Of a DNA stretch of 64,000 nucleotides, positions 21,215 to 32,411 are shown piece after piece. Below the pieces are notes generated by a model. That model saw nothing but the letters and a program-made list of their open reading frames with translations. It did not search any database and was not told the DNA's origin. How positions within the stretch are numbered: position 1 is the first letter of the stretch; each line of letters opens with the position of its first letter. Both the position numbers and the translations under genes were made by a program. Origin of the DNA: Limnoperna fortunei (Eukaryota; Mollusca; Bivalvia; Mytilida; Modiolidae); NCBI GenBank assembly GCA_944474755.1, contig OX104115.1:72082993-72146992 (forward strand), given 5' to 3'.

Positions 21215-23320
21215 TCAATCAATACATAACGGAATAACTTGTGTAATGGGTCTCACATATACTTTTGATTGTCCATCCTTGACAGTTCGTAACAATAACT
21301 TACGGATAAGATTGTCTCTACGAGGAAATGTATGTTCAACAACTGCTAACGACCAACAATTCCTGTGTTGATCAGTCTCTTTTAGAATTACAATGTCTCC
21401 CTCTTTAATGTTTGTTTGTATTTGTTGCCATTTTCTCCTTGGCTGTAGATTTTGAATGTAGTCCTTTTGCCATCTAGCCCAAAATTGTTCTGCCAATAAT
21501 TGTACCTGTTTCCATTGAGAATTATAAACATCTTTTATGTTGATATTACTTAGGCTTGGCATGTACTCATTAGATTTGGTTGTTAATAAAGAATTTGGTG
21601 TCAAAATACATGGCGATTCAATGTCAGATGATATTGGTACTAACGGACGAGAGTTCATAATTGCTGTGGTTTCTGCCATAAATGTACACAAAACATCATG
21701 AGTGAGATTTTTATTCCTATTGTCGTATAAAATTGAGTCTATGATTCGACGTGCTATTCCAACTAGTCTCTCCCAGGATCCACCCATATGTGAGGAATAG
21801 GGGGTATTCAGTTTCCAAATTATACCTTGTTCATTAAGGAAAGTTTTAATTGACTTCTCCTCAACACAAATTGTAGGAATACCAAGTTCCTTAGCACAAC
21901 CAATGAAATTTGACCCTCTATCAGAATAAATTTCGGTCACTTTTCCTCTTATAGAAATGAAGCGTCTTAAAGCATTAATGAATGCTGAAGTACTCATGTC
22001 TTCAATAACCTCTATGTGTACAGCTCGACTCGATAGACATGAAAATAAAACAGCCCAGCGTTTAGAATTTGTGCATCCACCTCTGGTTCTACGGGTAACT
22101 ATTTCCCATGGTCCAAAACAGTCAATTCCAACATAAGAAAAAGGTGGGCATATTTTCAGTCTTTCTTCCGGAAGATCTGACATTTTTTGAGTTCCAGTAT
22201 TACCACGGAAACGTTTGCATAAAACACACTTTGAGATTTCTGAGAAAACTATACGCTTAAATCCTGTAATCCAAAAGCCTTCACTACGAACTTTGCCTTC
22301 TGTTAAATGTCGACCCTGATGTTGGACAAGATGATGACAATGTATGACGAGAAGTTTTGCAACACAGTGAGATCCAGGAATTAAAATTGGATTTTTCTCA
22401 TATTTTGTCAAGTTTGAACGCCTTAGCCTTCCTCCGACCCGAATAATATCATACTCATCAATGAATGGATCGAGAGACAAGATCGAACTATTTTTGTTAA
22501 TTTGTGTTCGGTTTTTCAAGTTGTCAATTTCTTTAACATACACTTCTGCTTGAGTTTGACGAATGATAAATCTCTCAGTTTCTTTTTGAAAAGTAGGTTC
22601 ATCCTTTCTTATGCAACATGTTTGATATTGGCGTTTTGATTTCCAAACTTTAATATAATATCTTAGGAACGATATAGCTCTTACAAGTGATTTCCATGAT
22701 GAGAACTTATTGAAATACTGACTTCCAAAATTTGGAGAAAAGACACAAGTTTTAGTTTTCAAGGTTACAATCTCTGGCCTAATTTCCTTGTCATCATTAG
22801 GTGCTATTAATGGATATTCAATAGATTGTTGTTTACAATGTTCTTGCTTTAAGAGCCAAGAGGGCCCTTCAATCCAACGTTTAACAAGTATAGCCATGTC
22901 GGATGTAACGACAAAACGAGTAGCCAGATCAGCTGGGTTTTTCTCAGTTGTAATATATGCCCATTGTGAAGGGTTTGAAATATCATGGATTTTTTCGACT
23001 CTGTTTGTGACATACGTAAAAAATCGTCTTGTTGTGTTACAGATATACCCCAGTGTCACTTGGCTATCAGTGTAATATCGACAGATTTCTGGTGATAATT
23101 TCAAATTAGCACAAATGGTTCTTCCTAAATCAGTAGCTAGTACTGCACTACACAGTTCAAGTCTTGGGATTGTATGACCTTTAATAGGTGCTAATTTGGA
23201 TTTACCTATAAGAAACCCAAGGAATGCTTTTCCAGAGTTATCAAAAGCTTTAAGATATGCCACCGCTGAAATAGCCTGCTCTGAGGCATCACAAAAAATA
23301 TGAATCTCTACATTGTCAAC
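21215..23320 (-). CDS. BEL pol, part 2: RNase H, integrase and C-terminal domain
   Basis: The frame opens right after the TAA at 23321-23323; the first methionine is at 23263, giving 682 residues from there. The RNase H begins with EIHIFCDASEQAISAVAYL, its first aspartate in CDAS. The integrase zinc-binding part has HCHHLVQHQGRHL and later KCVLCKRFRG (about residues 305-345). The catalytic core shows GIDCFGPW, IYSDRGSNF and SSHMGGSWERL, so D, D and E are all present. A conserved C-terminal domain follows (QFWARWQKDYIQNLQPRRKW ... GDIVILK), ending 154 bp before the LTR. No damage is visible within this part. It was once continuous with part 1, in the same frame. Confidence 0.92.
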   Translation of the reverse strand, partial: VDNVEIHIFCDASEQAISAVAYLKAFDNSGKAFLGFLIGKSKLAPIKGHTIPRLELCSAVLATDLGRTICANLKLSPEICRYYTDSQVTLGYICNTTRRFFTYVTNRVEKIHDISNPSQWAYITTEKNPADLATRFVVTSDMAILVKRWIEGPSWLLKQEHCKQQSIEYPLIAPNDDKEIRPEIVTLKTKTCVFSPNFGSQYFNKFSSWKSLVRAISFLRYYIKVWKSKRQYQTCCIRKDEPTFQKETERFIIRQTQAEVYVKEIDNLKNRTQINKNSSILSLDPFIDEYDIIRVGGRLRRSNLTKYEKNPILIPGSHCVAKLLVIHCHHLVQHQGRHLTEGKVRSEGFWITGFKRIVFSEISKCVLCKRFRGNTGTQKMSDLPEERLKICPPFSYVGIDCFGPWEIVTRRTRGGCTNSKRWAVLFSCLSSRAVHIEVIEDMSTSAFINALRRFISIRGKVTEIYSDRGSNFIGCAKELGIPTICVEEKSIKTFLNEQGIIWKLNTPYSSHMGGSWERLVGIARRIIDSILYDNRNKNLTHDVLCTFMAETTAIMNSRPLVPISSDIESPCILTPNSLLTTKSNEYMPSLSNINIKDVYNSQWKQVQLLAEQFWARWQKDYIQNLQPRRKWQQIQTNIKEGDIVILKETDQHRNCWSLAVVEHTFPRRDNLIRKLLLRTVKDGQSKVYVRPITQVIPLCID

Positions 23321-23323
23321 TTA
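23321..23323 (-). other. Nonsense codon splitting BEL pol
   Basis: TAA follows ...MIVPISVS. The same frame then continues with VDNVEIHIFCDAS, so the reading is uninterrupted but for this codon. A single C-to-T change from CAA would explain it. It separates RT from RNase H and integrase. Confidence 0.85.
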
Positions 23324-25683
23324 TGACACAGAAATGGGTACAATCATGCGTGGTACCTCAAAATGTTGCAAAGACTGAAGAGATGTATGCCATGATTTCC
23401 ATTTATCTTGGTGTTCTACACTAAGCGGTTCATCCCAATCAGTTCCTGGAGGAATAACAGAGCGAAGTAAAAGTTTACCACTAATTGTAATAGGTGAGAC
23501 GAAACCTAGTGGGTCATATAAACTGTTTATAGACGATAAAATACCTCTTCGTGTCGCAGGTTTTTCTTCATTAGAGAGTTGGAATAAAAAATTGTCTGAT
23601 TTCAGATCCCAAGATATACCTAAGCTTCGTTGAGTTGGTAACATATCTGTTGATAGGTCTAGATCTTTAAGGTTATTTACAAGGTCATCATTAGGAAATG
23701 CTTTCATGACACTGACATTGTTTGATACAATTTTGTGAAATCTTATATTTCCATTGTCTTTTAATGCTTTTTGAGTTTTTTTTATAAGAGTTATAGCTTG
23801 ATCTACACTAGGAACAGATGTAAGACCATCATCGACATAAAACTCGTGATTGACAAAGGATTTGACATCTTGGTCAGATTGTGAAACAGCTAATCGAAGC
23901 CCAAATGTTGCTACAGCAGGAGATGGTGAGTTTCCAAAAACATGTGATGTCATGCGATATTCAATAAGAGGCTGATTAATATTATTATTGTCATACCAGA
24001 AGAATCTTAAATAGTTTCTATGAGGCTCTGTCACTCTAAATTGATAAAACATTTGCTCAATATCGCCAATTATGGCGACTTCATTTAATCGGAATCGCAT
24101 AATAACTCCGACCAAGTTATTCGTTAGATCTGGACCAGACATTAAGACACTATTTAGTGACATCCCTTTATATACAGCTGAAGAATCAAAAACTCCTCTA
24201 ATCTCATTGGGTTTTCTTGGATGATGTACTCCAAAAAGTGGGAGGTACCAGCATTCACCTGATATTTCTGAGGGTGCTTTCTCTGCTGCACCGCTTTTCA
24301 AGACTTTATCCATAAATGTCATAAACTGATTCAGTTTTACGGGATCTTTATGTAAACTGGTATCTAAGACTTGCGCTCTTTTCCATGCCTGAGCTCGGTT
24401 GTTCGGAATAGGTGGTTTTGGTTGCCTGAAAGGTAAAGGTGCCGACCAATGACCTGACTTATCTTTCTTAAAGTTACTTTCCATTAGAGCAATAAAGTGT
24501 CGGTCTTCAACTGAAAAACTAACTTTGTTATCGTCTGGTGTTTTAACAAATATGTCATCTTTGACATCACTAACTTGTAAGTTATATTCGCATAAAGGGA
24601 AGGTAGTACTACGGCCATTTTCAAGAATCTGAGTTCTTTTAACATTGATAGAAGAAGGTGTATGCACTTTGCCAAGGCATACTTCGCCTACAATAACCCA
24701 TCCTAGTGGGAGTTTCTGTGCAAACGGTTTACCCATTCCACCAGTAATTTGCTCTTCCACATGATGTATTTCAGGGATATCACGCCCTATCAAAAGTTCT
24801 ACCTTAATACTCGGTTCGAGCTGTGGTAAGTATTGAGCAATGCGTTGGAGATGTATGTGAGCTGAAGCAACTTCAGGCGTTGCAATTTCAGGTAAGTCAC
24901 ATGGGATAGAATTACATTCAATAACATCTGGTAATTCAAACGTAGTTTTATTACTGACTGACTGAACATATATACCACTAGCTAACCTGCCACATAAAGT
25001 TGATTTACCAGAACATGATGCGAGGTTGAAAGTTGAGGGTTTACCATTAATACCAAGTTTATCTAAAAGTTTTGAAGAGGCTAAAGTTCTATTGCTTTGA
25101 TCATCAATTGCAGCATATACACGGACTGAGTTATGTGGAGCAGTAGTGCTGTAAACATCTACTAAAACTGTTTTCCCACATGAACGACTAACACGAAAAT
25201 CACCACACAGAGTAGTGCATTTTGCAGATATATTTCCCAAGTTGGACTCCCCGCCATCAAGCCTTAAAGCTTCAGACTTGTTATCAGAGTATTTAACCAA
25301 CTTTGTCGTATCATTTGGTCTATCTGAAGATCTATCAATATGCATAGCAGTCATGTGTTTACTATTCCCACAGATCTTGCACTTAACAGCGGCAGTACAG
25401 TTTTGGTAAGTATGGTCATTGGACTGACAACATTTATAGCAAATCTTTTTGTCACGCAAAAACTTCTTACGTTCAATAAAGGACATTTTTCTGAAAGCTC
25501 GACAATCATTAAGTGAATGACCTGCTTTGTGAAGTGGGCATCGAGATGCAGTTGAAGAGTCAGATGTAATATCTACTTTCCTAGTGATGACTGATTGGTG
25601 AGATTTATTGCCTGACTGATTTGCAGTGTTGTAAGTAAAGGCAGGATCATTTCGAATTTCACGAATTTTACGAAGATGCTAAA
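23321..25683 (-). CDS. BEL pol, part 1: zinc knuckles, protease, reverse transcriptase
   Basis: The frame is open from about 25683; the first methionine is at 25486 (721 residues from there), but by family logic it belongs to a Gag-Pol polyprotein and needs no own start. Knuckle-like motifs read CYKCCQSNDHTYQNC and CKICGNSKHMTAMH. The aspartic protease core is YAAIDDQSNRTLAS (about residue 127), the DDQS variant usual for BEL/Pao. The RT has IIGDIEQMFYQFRV (motif A) and NHEFYVDDGLTS (motif C, about residue 550). It ends at the TAA at 23321. All catalytic residues I know for these domains are present. Confidence 0.92.
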
Positions 25684-27015
25684 TGGTGGAAATAATACAG
25701 AATGTGTTCTTTTGTAAGCCGATGCCACTGTAGTCCATTTTTCTTGTAAAAAGTGAGGAAGCTTAGAGACGATTGGAATTACACCTGAGGATGAGTCAAA
25801 GTAACTAAATACTGAAGCATACTGTGGATTTAACATTACAGATTCTATTTCTGTAAGAATGTCAAGTAAATCATACAGTTTAACATTGTCCTTACTTGTT
25901 ATAACTGGGAAAGAACTTAGCTTCCTTTTCAATGCATTTTCCACCATCTCAGGTCGTCCATACCTTTCATACAACCTGTCATATATTCTCTGAAGTCCTT
26001 TAGGAGGATCATGTGCAGTGGAATTGCGAATGCTAGAGGCAAACCTTGAAGACTCCTTACCCAACCATTTCACAAGAAGATCCATCTCTTCGAACGGACT
26101 GACACCTAGTTCACTTGTAATGCTCCGAAATGAAGCTCGCCATGATTCATAAGATTCAGGTTTATCATCAAATCTAACAAATCTGGATAACAGAAAATCC
26201 TTTCTAAATATAGAACGTGAAATGTCTGACATAGCATTTTGAACTGTCATACCTTGTAAACTATAGTCACTTGGTTGTATTATATTTGCATGTTGTACAT
26301 TTTTCGATTGTTGCTCATAATGTGTTGGTACAGTGTGAGATGTCGCTTGTGGAAGATTTCTAATGTAATTATGCACATCTTTTTGTGTATCATGTTTACT
26401 TGCAGCTATATTTAAGATATTATCATGACCATAATTGTCTTGCTCCTGTTCATCTTGCTCAAGAATGCGAGCTTCTGTTTCAGCCGCAGCCACTTTGCAT
26501 TCTTGTTTAATAACATTAATGTCTGCTTCTAATGCAACTTTTTGCTTTATCAGTTCATTTTCTTTCTTAATATATTGCAGACGTACCTTTTCAGCCTCAG
26601 CACGCGCTCGTTTCTGACTGGCACCTGACCCAGCTGATGTTCCACTTACTTCAGACATTTGCTCCACCATTTCCAATCTTTTTCTTTTCAATTCGCCACT
26701 TACTTTTCTGTAAGTCTCAGTACATCTTTGAAAGTTCTCATTTTGGTCATTCAGAAATTGTTGTGACTCTGCAGTGTTTGTCCTTACCAGAAAACTTTTG
26801 TATTCTTCAGATCGTCGACAAAAGCTTTTATATATAGCATCAAGATCTTTAATGGCTTTTCGTATAGAGTGTATAGTGTTTAAGGAAGGAATGTTAACTA
26901 TAAGGTCTTCAATCTGGTTCCAGTTGTCTTCACATTTACTTTCAAACTGCTCCTTCTGTTGTTCAAACATGGCTTGACCCTTCGCTGTTCGTCTTCGTAG
27001 TCTCTTTTCTGACAT
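25573..27015 (-). CDS. BEL gag
   Basis: 480 codons from the ATG at 27015, only 19 bases inside the LTR. The N-terminal half is charged and coiled-coil-like (RLRRRTAKGQAMFEQQKEQF and the RKRLEMVEQMSE, RARAEAEKVR stretches). The C-terminal half matches the BEL Gag domain (DUF1759), with LSRFVRFDDKPESYESWRAS, LLVKWLGKESSRFA and LYERYGRPEMVENALKRKLS. The authentic frame is lost near FPPFSIFVKF; the last 25 or so residues are out-of-frame sequence ending at a TAG. The expected continuation (REIRNDPAFTYN and knuckles) lies in the -1 frame. Confidence 0.9.
   Translation of the reverse strand: MSEKRLRRRTAKGQAMFEQQKEQFESKCEDNWNQIEDLIVNIPSLNTIHSIRKAIKDLDAIYKSFCRRSEEYKSFLVRTNTAESQQFLNDQNENFQRCTETYRKVSGELKRKRLEMVEQMSEVSGTSAGSGASQKRARAEAEKVRLQYIKKENELIKQKVALEADINVIKQECKVAAAETEARILEQDEQEQDNYGHDNILNIAASKHDTQKDVHNYIRNLPQATSHTVPTHYEQQSKNVQHANIIQPSDYSLQGMTVQNAMSDISRSIFRKDFLLSRFVRFDDKPESYESWRASFRSITSELGVSPFEEMDLLVKWLGKESSRFASSIRNSTAHDPPKGLQRIYDRLYERYGRPEMVENALKRKLSSFPVITSKDNVKLYDLLDILTEIESVMLNPQYASVFSYFDSSSGVIPIVSKLPHFLQEKWTTVASAYKRTHSVLFPPFSIFVKFVKFEMILPLLTTLQISQAINLTNQSSLGK
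25640..25690 (-). other. Gag-Pol frame change (-1) in the BEL element
   Basis: Gag coding and the knuckle-protease frame overlap for about 110 bases and are offset by -1. The junction contains three near copies of the word AAATTCG (GTAAAATTCG, GTGAAATTCG). I see no canonical X-XXY-YYZ slippery heptamer in the overlap. Replication slippage giving an indel is the simpler explanation; programmed frameshifting cannot be excluded. Confidence 0.65.
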
Positions 27016-27034
27016 AAAACTGTTATCTTTTTAC
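27016..27034 (-). other. 19-base leader between BEL 5' LTR and gag ATG
   Basis: Element-sense sequence GTAAAAAGATAACAGTTTT, directly before ATG. A tRNA primer-binding site normally starts with TGG next to the LTR; none is present here or in the first gag codons. Confidence 0.7.
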
Positions 27035-27959
27035 TATTCCGCCTCGGTGACAGACGGATAGTTAACCTTTATACACATACAGTAGCTAGGCCCAATGAAA
27101 AAACTATAAACTGAATTTCACTTTATTTAGCATTGCAGGTATGTAGTATGTATCTTGTGGTAAAAAGCTACAAAGACAAAAAAGGAATTTCCATACAAAA
27201 TCTGTCAAACAAAATTATAATTGATAATAATTAACAAAAATGCAAATATAACATTAAAATAAAAAAATACAAATGATAAATATCGTAAGTTCATAATTTA
27301 AATCAAGAGTGTAGTGTGAAAAAGTTTAAATTATCTCCCTTGGGGTGCATTCATACATTTATATAGAGATCAAACATTAATAATAAAAAAAATAAATTAA
27401 AGGTAAATTATAGTATAATACCCTAATACTTCTATTCTCTTTTGTACAGGCTTATTATAAATGGCCAAATATCAAAGGCCTGTCTTAACTATTAGTAACT
27501 AGAATAATGAAGTATAGTTCGCAAAGTGAGGATAATGAAAATCCTATATATGTATGTGAAAATATCACAAATTACTGTAGCAAAATCAAAATTAAATATA
27601 TGAATATTAAATATAAACCTGAAATAATATTATAAAACTTACATAGTGGTCTGTCACAAAAAGATGAAGACAATATTTTCGGATATAAATCATGACATTG
27701 GTACAATGCTCCGACCTTTGTGGTACACAAATATAAACAGGAAACAGGAAGTGAATAAAAAAGGAAGTCTACTTAATGTTTTAAAGAATCGAACACACCT
27801 AGACATTTAACTTCTAAAAATAGCTACTGTTCTAAATTTAGCATTTAAAAAACCAATATTAAGAAGTAAGTCAATACCAAAAGCAATGAGTATGAAACAC
27901 AATTAAAAAATGCTTTATACCTTTGGAAATAAAGTTAAGAAAATGTACGCGGCAGCATA
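27035..27959 (-). repeat. 5' LTR of the BEL element
   Basis: 925 bp and nearly identical to the other LTR. Differences seen: an A-run length change near 27266, c/a near 27284, an A-run change near 27390, t/c near 27404 and t/a near 27631. Confidence 0.93.
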
Positions 27960-27964
27960 AGGAG
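27960..27964 (+). repeat. Target site duplication, right copy (AGGAG)
   Basis: AGGAG directly follows GGCAGCATA of the LTR and equals the left copy. Confidence 0.88.
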
Positions 27965-30424
27965 TACTGTTCGCATTTCTTATTGACTATTATGCGAATA
28001 GATGCAGCTTTCAAATTTGTTAAATATGTACATGTACATCTGACATAAAAAAAATATTAAACAAAACCAATAGTTTATGTGTATTTTTGTAATCTTAAAT
28101 ATTGTCTGGTATACTGACCATCTAGCATTTTGTGAATGACCACCCTGACAATCATTTCGTCACAAAACAATTTAAAAAAGTTAGTATTTGTTCCCCTCAA
28201 TGTAAATGTTTACAATACCTTGCACTACCCATTAGTGTATTGAGCGAAATTGAGTAGTCAACATTTATGTGCTTAAAGTAACTTTTTGGTTCTAATAAAA
28301 GGATTATTACGTCTAAAGGTTTCTGCCTTAACTGATCTGATCCTATAAAGATCACTTTAATTTCAGTACTTTGGGAATCTGCTTGATTCTAATCTCATAC
28401 GACGTTGAATTTGTTTTTCTACACTTACATGAACTAAAGCCAACAAAGATGCATGAATGAGTTATTGTTTTAAATATGTTGATTAATATGTCGAAATATT
28501 CATGTGGTAAATACACTACATTTTAGAAAAAAGCAGTTTAAAAAATCTGTCATTTTTGTGAAAAATAGTTTTACCCAAACAATTCAACTGGCTGCTTCTT
28601 TAGTGCAGTTAGTGATATAATTGTCTTGTTTTAATCTAATAAAACATAGCATGGACACAAATGAATTTTCACCGACGATCAATGAAAAGTACATAACTAC
28701 GTTATGTGATATATTTTTTTATTTTCTTGTACCGATTTAACCTCCATTATATTTCATGCCGATTTCGCCAAATTTATCCAAAATTAATTACAGTATAAGA
28801 AGAAAATTACATAAACGCTTGTCAATCGATTTTCGTCATTTTGCGTCAATAAGAATATTGATGGATACGAATAACGTGAATTATTATCATACTTATTTCA
28901 TTGTTTGGTAAGATAAATTATAAGAATTTTTGGTTCAGCAAACATAAATACCAATAATGCCATTTATTATAAACGATCAAATAAATATTTTATAATGTAT
29001 AAACAATGACTTAACATTTGGTAAGACCTAAATATTATAACGACGTAAGGACATGCAAGAAATTCATACTCAATGTTTCTTGCGGAGCATTTAGATATAA
29101 TGAAATAAAGAAAAATATAGATTAAATTAATGACAGACTTTTACATTTAAACGTGCTTGATATCAGCTATGACAAAAATAAATCCACTGTTAATCTTTAA
29201 CAGACTTTAGAGTTTTGAATAGCATATTAAAGGGATGAAGGACACTTTCTCTAAAAATAATTTGTCAATGAATCCGCCATTAAGTTAGTTTTTGTATTCA
29301 AGTTACATAATTCAAAATATAAAACAGGGGTTTCAGAGCTTATTTTAGAGGGGTTGAGCACTAAAATTTAATTTTTTAAATAGTTTGTTCAGAGAATAAA
29401 ATAAAAAAGCACTAAAATAAAAGGTTACAAAAATTCTGTCCAAAGAATTTTCTGAATTTTTTATATAATGGTGAAGGAAAGAAAAATAAGCGACTCTGAG
29501 TTAAAATGGTATTTTTGGTCAAAATTGCATCCCTTGTTAAAAATTGTATTGTCATTATTTTTGCAATTCTCATTTATCCGAAAACCTTTTATGTGAACCA
29601 TTAACAAATTGAAGTAATAATATAGGTATAAGAATTTCATTATTATTACAAATTTTGTGGAAATAAATATTTGAAAATGGAAGAAAGTAGTATTAAATTT
29701 ACCATAAATGTTCTATTTTGAAATTTTCATAACACTGGCGGATTGTGTCCTGCATCCTCTTAAAAAAGTTAAGTCATCTGATCAAATGGTTCAGCACTGA
29801 GGTTCGAGTATTATTACAGGCAGGGTTTGAAAACTTGATGAAATTGATGTAATACCCGGTAAAACATATTTTGAAACATGTGGTCCACACTATTAAGTTG
29901 CTAACTTAATAAAACCTAATAAAAGAAAGAAAAAGTTAGATAAAATTAATATCCTCAATTAAGTTACATTAATACGTGCCCGATACCAGCTATTCCAAAA
30001 ATAAATCTACTATTAATTATGTTGTTTAATGTGTAATAACCTTCTTCTCTTTAAGTTTTTTTATTTATAATAAAGTAAACCAAGATACTTAATTTAATGG
30101 AGATCGTATGATCTGCAGATTTTCGTAAGTATAAGTGTTTCTGCGGTGATCACTCTATCTCCGATCAGATAAAGTATTTGAGTGTGCAAACAATGTATAA
30201 CTCTCACCTGATATGTAATAATGGAAGAAATACCAATTAATGTTTAAAGTCCAAAGTAATATGGAGCCGAGCCATGAAATACACAACGACATCTAAGTTT
30301 GTAACAAATCAATCAAATCAACTGGATAGTAAACCAAACCTATATTAATTGGTTAAACAATATATATATACTTGTATACTTACTTATATATACTTGTCGA
30401 AAAATATTCTTTTATCTTATTATA
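27965..30424. other. No recognisable gene
   Basis: AT-rich and without long ORFs. Two short similar stretches occur near 29145-29200 and 29970-30015 (shared GATA-CAGCTAT and AAAATAAATC words), and 29770-29940 resembles 19880-20060. No further element was identified. Confidence 0.5.
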
Positions 30425-31105
30425 GATAGCTTTTGAATTCAGTGTACAGTGAATGCGCTACAATGATTGTTGCATAGGATACACCTATTGGTGACTGGTG
30501 GTATATGATATCCATCCATTTTAACTACCCAAATCATATACTACAATAATGGAAGCGGGAGGTTAGGCATGCCATAAAACCTGGTTTAGCCACCATTTCT
30601 TTTAAAATGCCTGAATCAAGTCAAGACCATTGCTGTAGTTACTATTTTTAATGACATTTTATTTGCAACCACTTGGCCGATGCATCCGCAGTGGACTTTT
30701 AGTCCAGGAAAGTAGCCCCAGCCCAGTAGTTACACTTCGGTGCTGACAAGAACATAATTTATTCTTGCAGTGATATAGTCATTGTCTAAATTTACTGCCC
30801 TTACATTCGAAAAATATTTAAATTCCAAGGTTTTTTATTTTTAAAGTGTAGGTAGCATTAGTCGGATTTGGTATAACATTTCGGATTTGAATTTTGTCTA
30901 TAACATCTAAGTATTGATTATACGAAACGCGCGTCTGGTGTAGTAAATTTTTACGTTGGTATCTTTGATGACATATTACTAACTATATTTTTTGTTGATG
31001 GCTCTAAAGTTTGCCCTTTGTCGGACTTCGATTAGTGATTTTCCTTTTTTTATAGTTTCCTCAGTGTTCTGTATTTTGTTGTTAAATGTACCTTCATCCG
31101 AATAC
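30425..31105 (+). repeat. Tail repeat of the RT family, copy T2, with nested insertion
   Basis: Starts with GAATTCAGTGTACAGTGAAT and GATGATTGTTG-like sequence, then AAACCTGGTTTAGCC. It continues after a 332-bp insertion with TTGATGGCTCTAAAGTTTGC and GGACTTCGATTAGTGATTTT. The same order is found without interruption at 36630-36935. No RT fragment is found immediately upstream here. Confidence 0.7.
30650..30981. mobile_element. SINE-like insertion nested in tail repeat T2
   Basis: The flanks read ACTATTTTT on the left (30641-30649) and ACTATATTTTTT on the right (from 30982). The uninterrupted paralog near 36817 has ACTATATTTTTG, so the insert is bounded by a duplicated target of about 10 bases. 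The insert carries ACGAAACGCGCGTCTGGTG, a phrase I recall as abundant in mussel genomes (unverified). No coding capacity. Confidence 0.6.
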
Positions 31106-31899
31106 AAAATGAATGTCAAAATATATAGCAGCGAAAAGAAACAGCTGAATAACAAAATGATGTAGTCAATCATCATTTAGGTGACAATCTATTTATTTTA
31201 ACAAATAGCAGAAAAAAAGCGTTCGTAAAAATATATATATTCAATTCATCATTTTCTCTCATACTATATGTCTAACGTGGTAACAGTGATGTATTGACCG
31301 CAGTTAACCAATTAAAACTAACTAGCACAAAAAGGTATTGTCGACAAATAATCTGAAAGAGAACAAACCTCGGGTATAATATTTGTTTAGTTGTAGTTTA
31401 ATAAATTTATCATTTTTGGACCCTTTTAATATTTGACATCTTTTTTATTCAAGTTGTTATTTAATGTTTGTTAATTAAAGACGAACCTAAGCTATATTCA
31501 AATACAATTAAAATAGCGATATGTAATATTAACATATCTTTTAATTTTGTAATTTTTTCGATAAGAATAAGTTTACAATTTGACAAGGATAACGCGAAGG
31601 GCGAAACATACACAAACCAATAAAAACCCACGTATATCATATGGACAATATCTTATTTATCTTTGAATTTTGATTGTCGTCCTGCTAATTTGTTAAAATT
31701 GTACAAGGCATGTATTTAAAAGTAGAAATTATGATAGTTAAAAATTTACAGCTACAAATACCTCGCAAATATTAATAGGAGGTCATTTAAAGATTGATAA
31801 ATTGAATGGTTGAAAATGGCATAACGAACAATATGTCTGTGTAGTAAGGGTGCGCTTATGCCATAACTATGTATTGTGTTAATTACAAATCTAAGTGGG
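31106..31899. other. No recognisable feature
   Basis: AT-rich, no gene. The short minus-strand ORF at 30979-31176 overlaps the tail repeat and is not credible. Confidence 0.5.
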
Positions 31900-32105
31900 G
31901 CTTTGATGTTTGAGGATTAGGGTAGCTAGCCATTTATAAATGATCATCATGGTCAACACTAGGGTTGTGGATTCAGTCTCAATGCGGGATTGCCAGTTAC
32001 CCTACCGAAGGTCGGAGTTTTCTACGAGTACTCCGGCTTCCTCCTAAAATGAAACCTGGACACCACGATATAACTGAAAATTGCTGAAATTTGCATTAAA
32101 TCCAT
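31900..32105 (+). mobile_element. tRNA-derived SINE, copy S1 (5'-damaged)
   Basis: Shares the family body with copies at 43070, 43522 and 34024(-): TTGCCAGTTACCCTACCGAAGG, an ACTCCGGCTTCCTCC-like phrase, CTGGACACCACGATATAACT and GAAAATTGCTGAAA. The 5' tRNA-like part is degenerate; box A is not readable and box B is weak (TTGTGGATTCAGTCTC). Confidence 0.65.
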
Positions 32106-32109
32106 TAAG

Positions 32110-32410
32110 CTGTTAGATAACATTTTACAAGAGACATATATTGATAAACTAATTTAATATAAGTTGAAAAGAAATCGGATATAAAATAAATTGTAGTCAT
32201 GTTGTGGTACAGGTGGTGGAGATGTAGCCCTTTGCATAAAAAATGCAAGGAAGTGTACTTTATAAGAAATACAATTTTCAGATGATTAGGTAAATACTTG
32301 TTAATATGTAAAACAAAACAACAAAAGACAGTATAGTAAAACAAAAATATAAATTAATATACAACATAGAGATGTTTGTTAAGGAAATAAAATAGCATTC
32401 GAATACTACC
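32110..32410. other. Non-coding, part of a diverged local duplication
   Basis: TTTTACAAGAGACATATATTG near 32122 resembles TTTACAAGAGACACATTTTA near 33679. Together with the tandem repeat that follows, it suggests that 32110-32620 and 33650-33935 are diverged copies. Confidence 0.4.
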
Positions 32411-32411
32411 T

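Larger units (their letters stand above)
20136..27959 (-). mobile_element. Nearly complete BEL/Pao LTR retrotransposon
   Basis: A 7824-bp element on the minus strand with two 925-bp LTRs and a duplicated 5-bp target, AGGAG (20131-20135 and 27960-27964). The order gag, protease, RT, RNase H, integrase is that of BEL/Pao. The LTRs differ by three substitutions and two single-base indels as far as I can see, so insertion is recent. The coding region is broken once between gag and the zinc-knuckle part (frame -1) and once by a TAA between RT and RNase H. It would not be expected to make a full polyprotein without readthrough. Confidence 0.93.

Noticed and set aside
26435..26977. Plus-strand ORFs inside BEL gag
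   Set aside because: Antisense shadows of the gag coding region.
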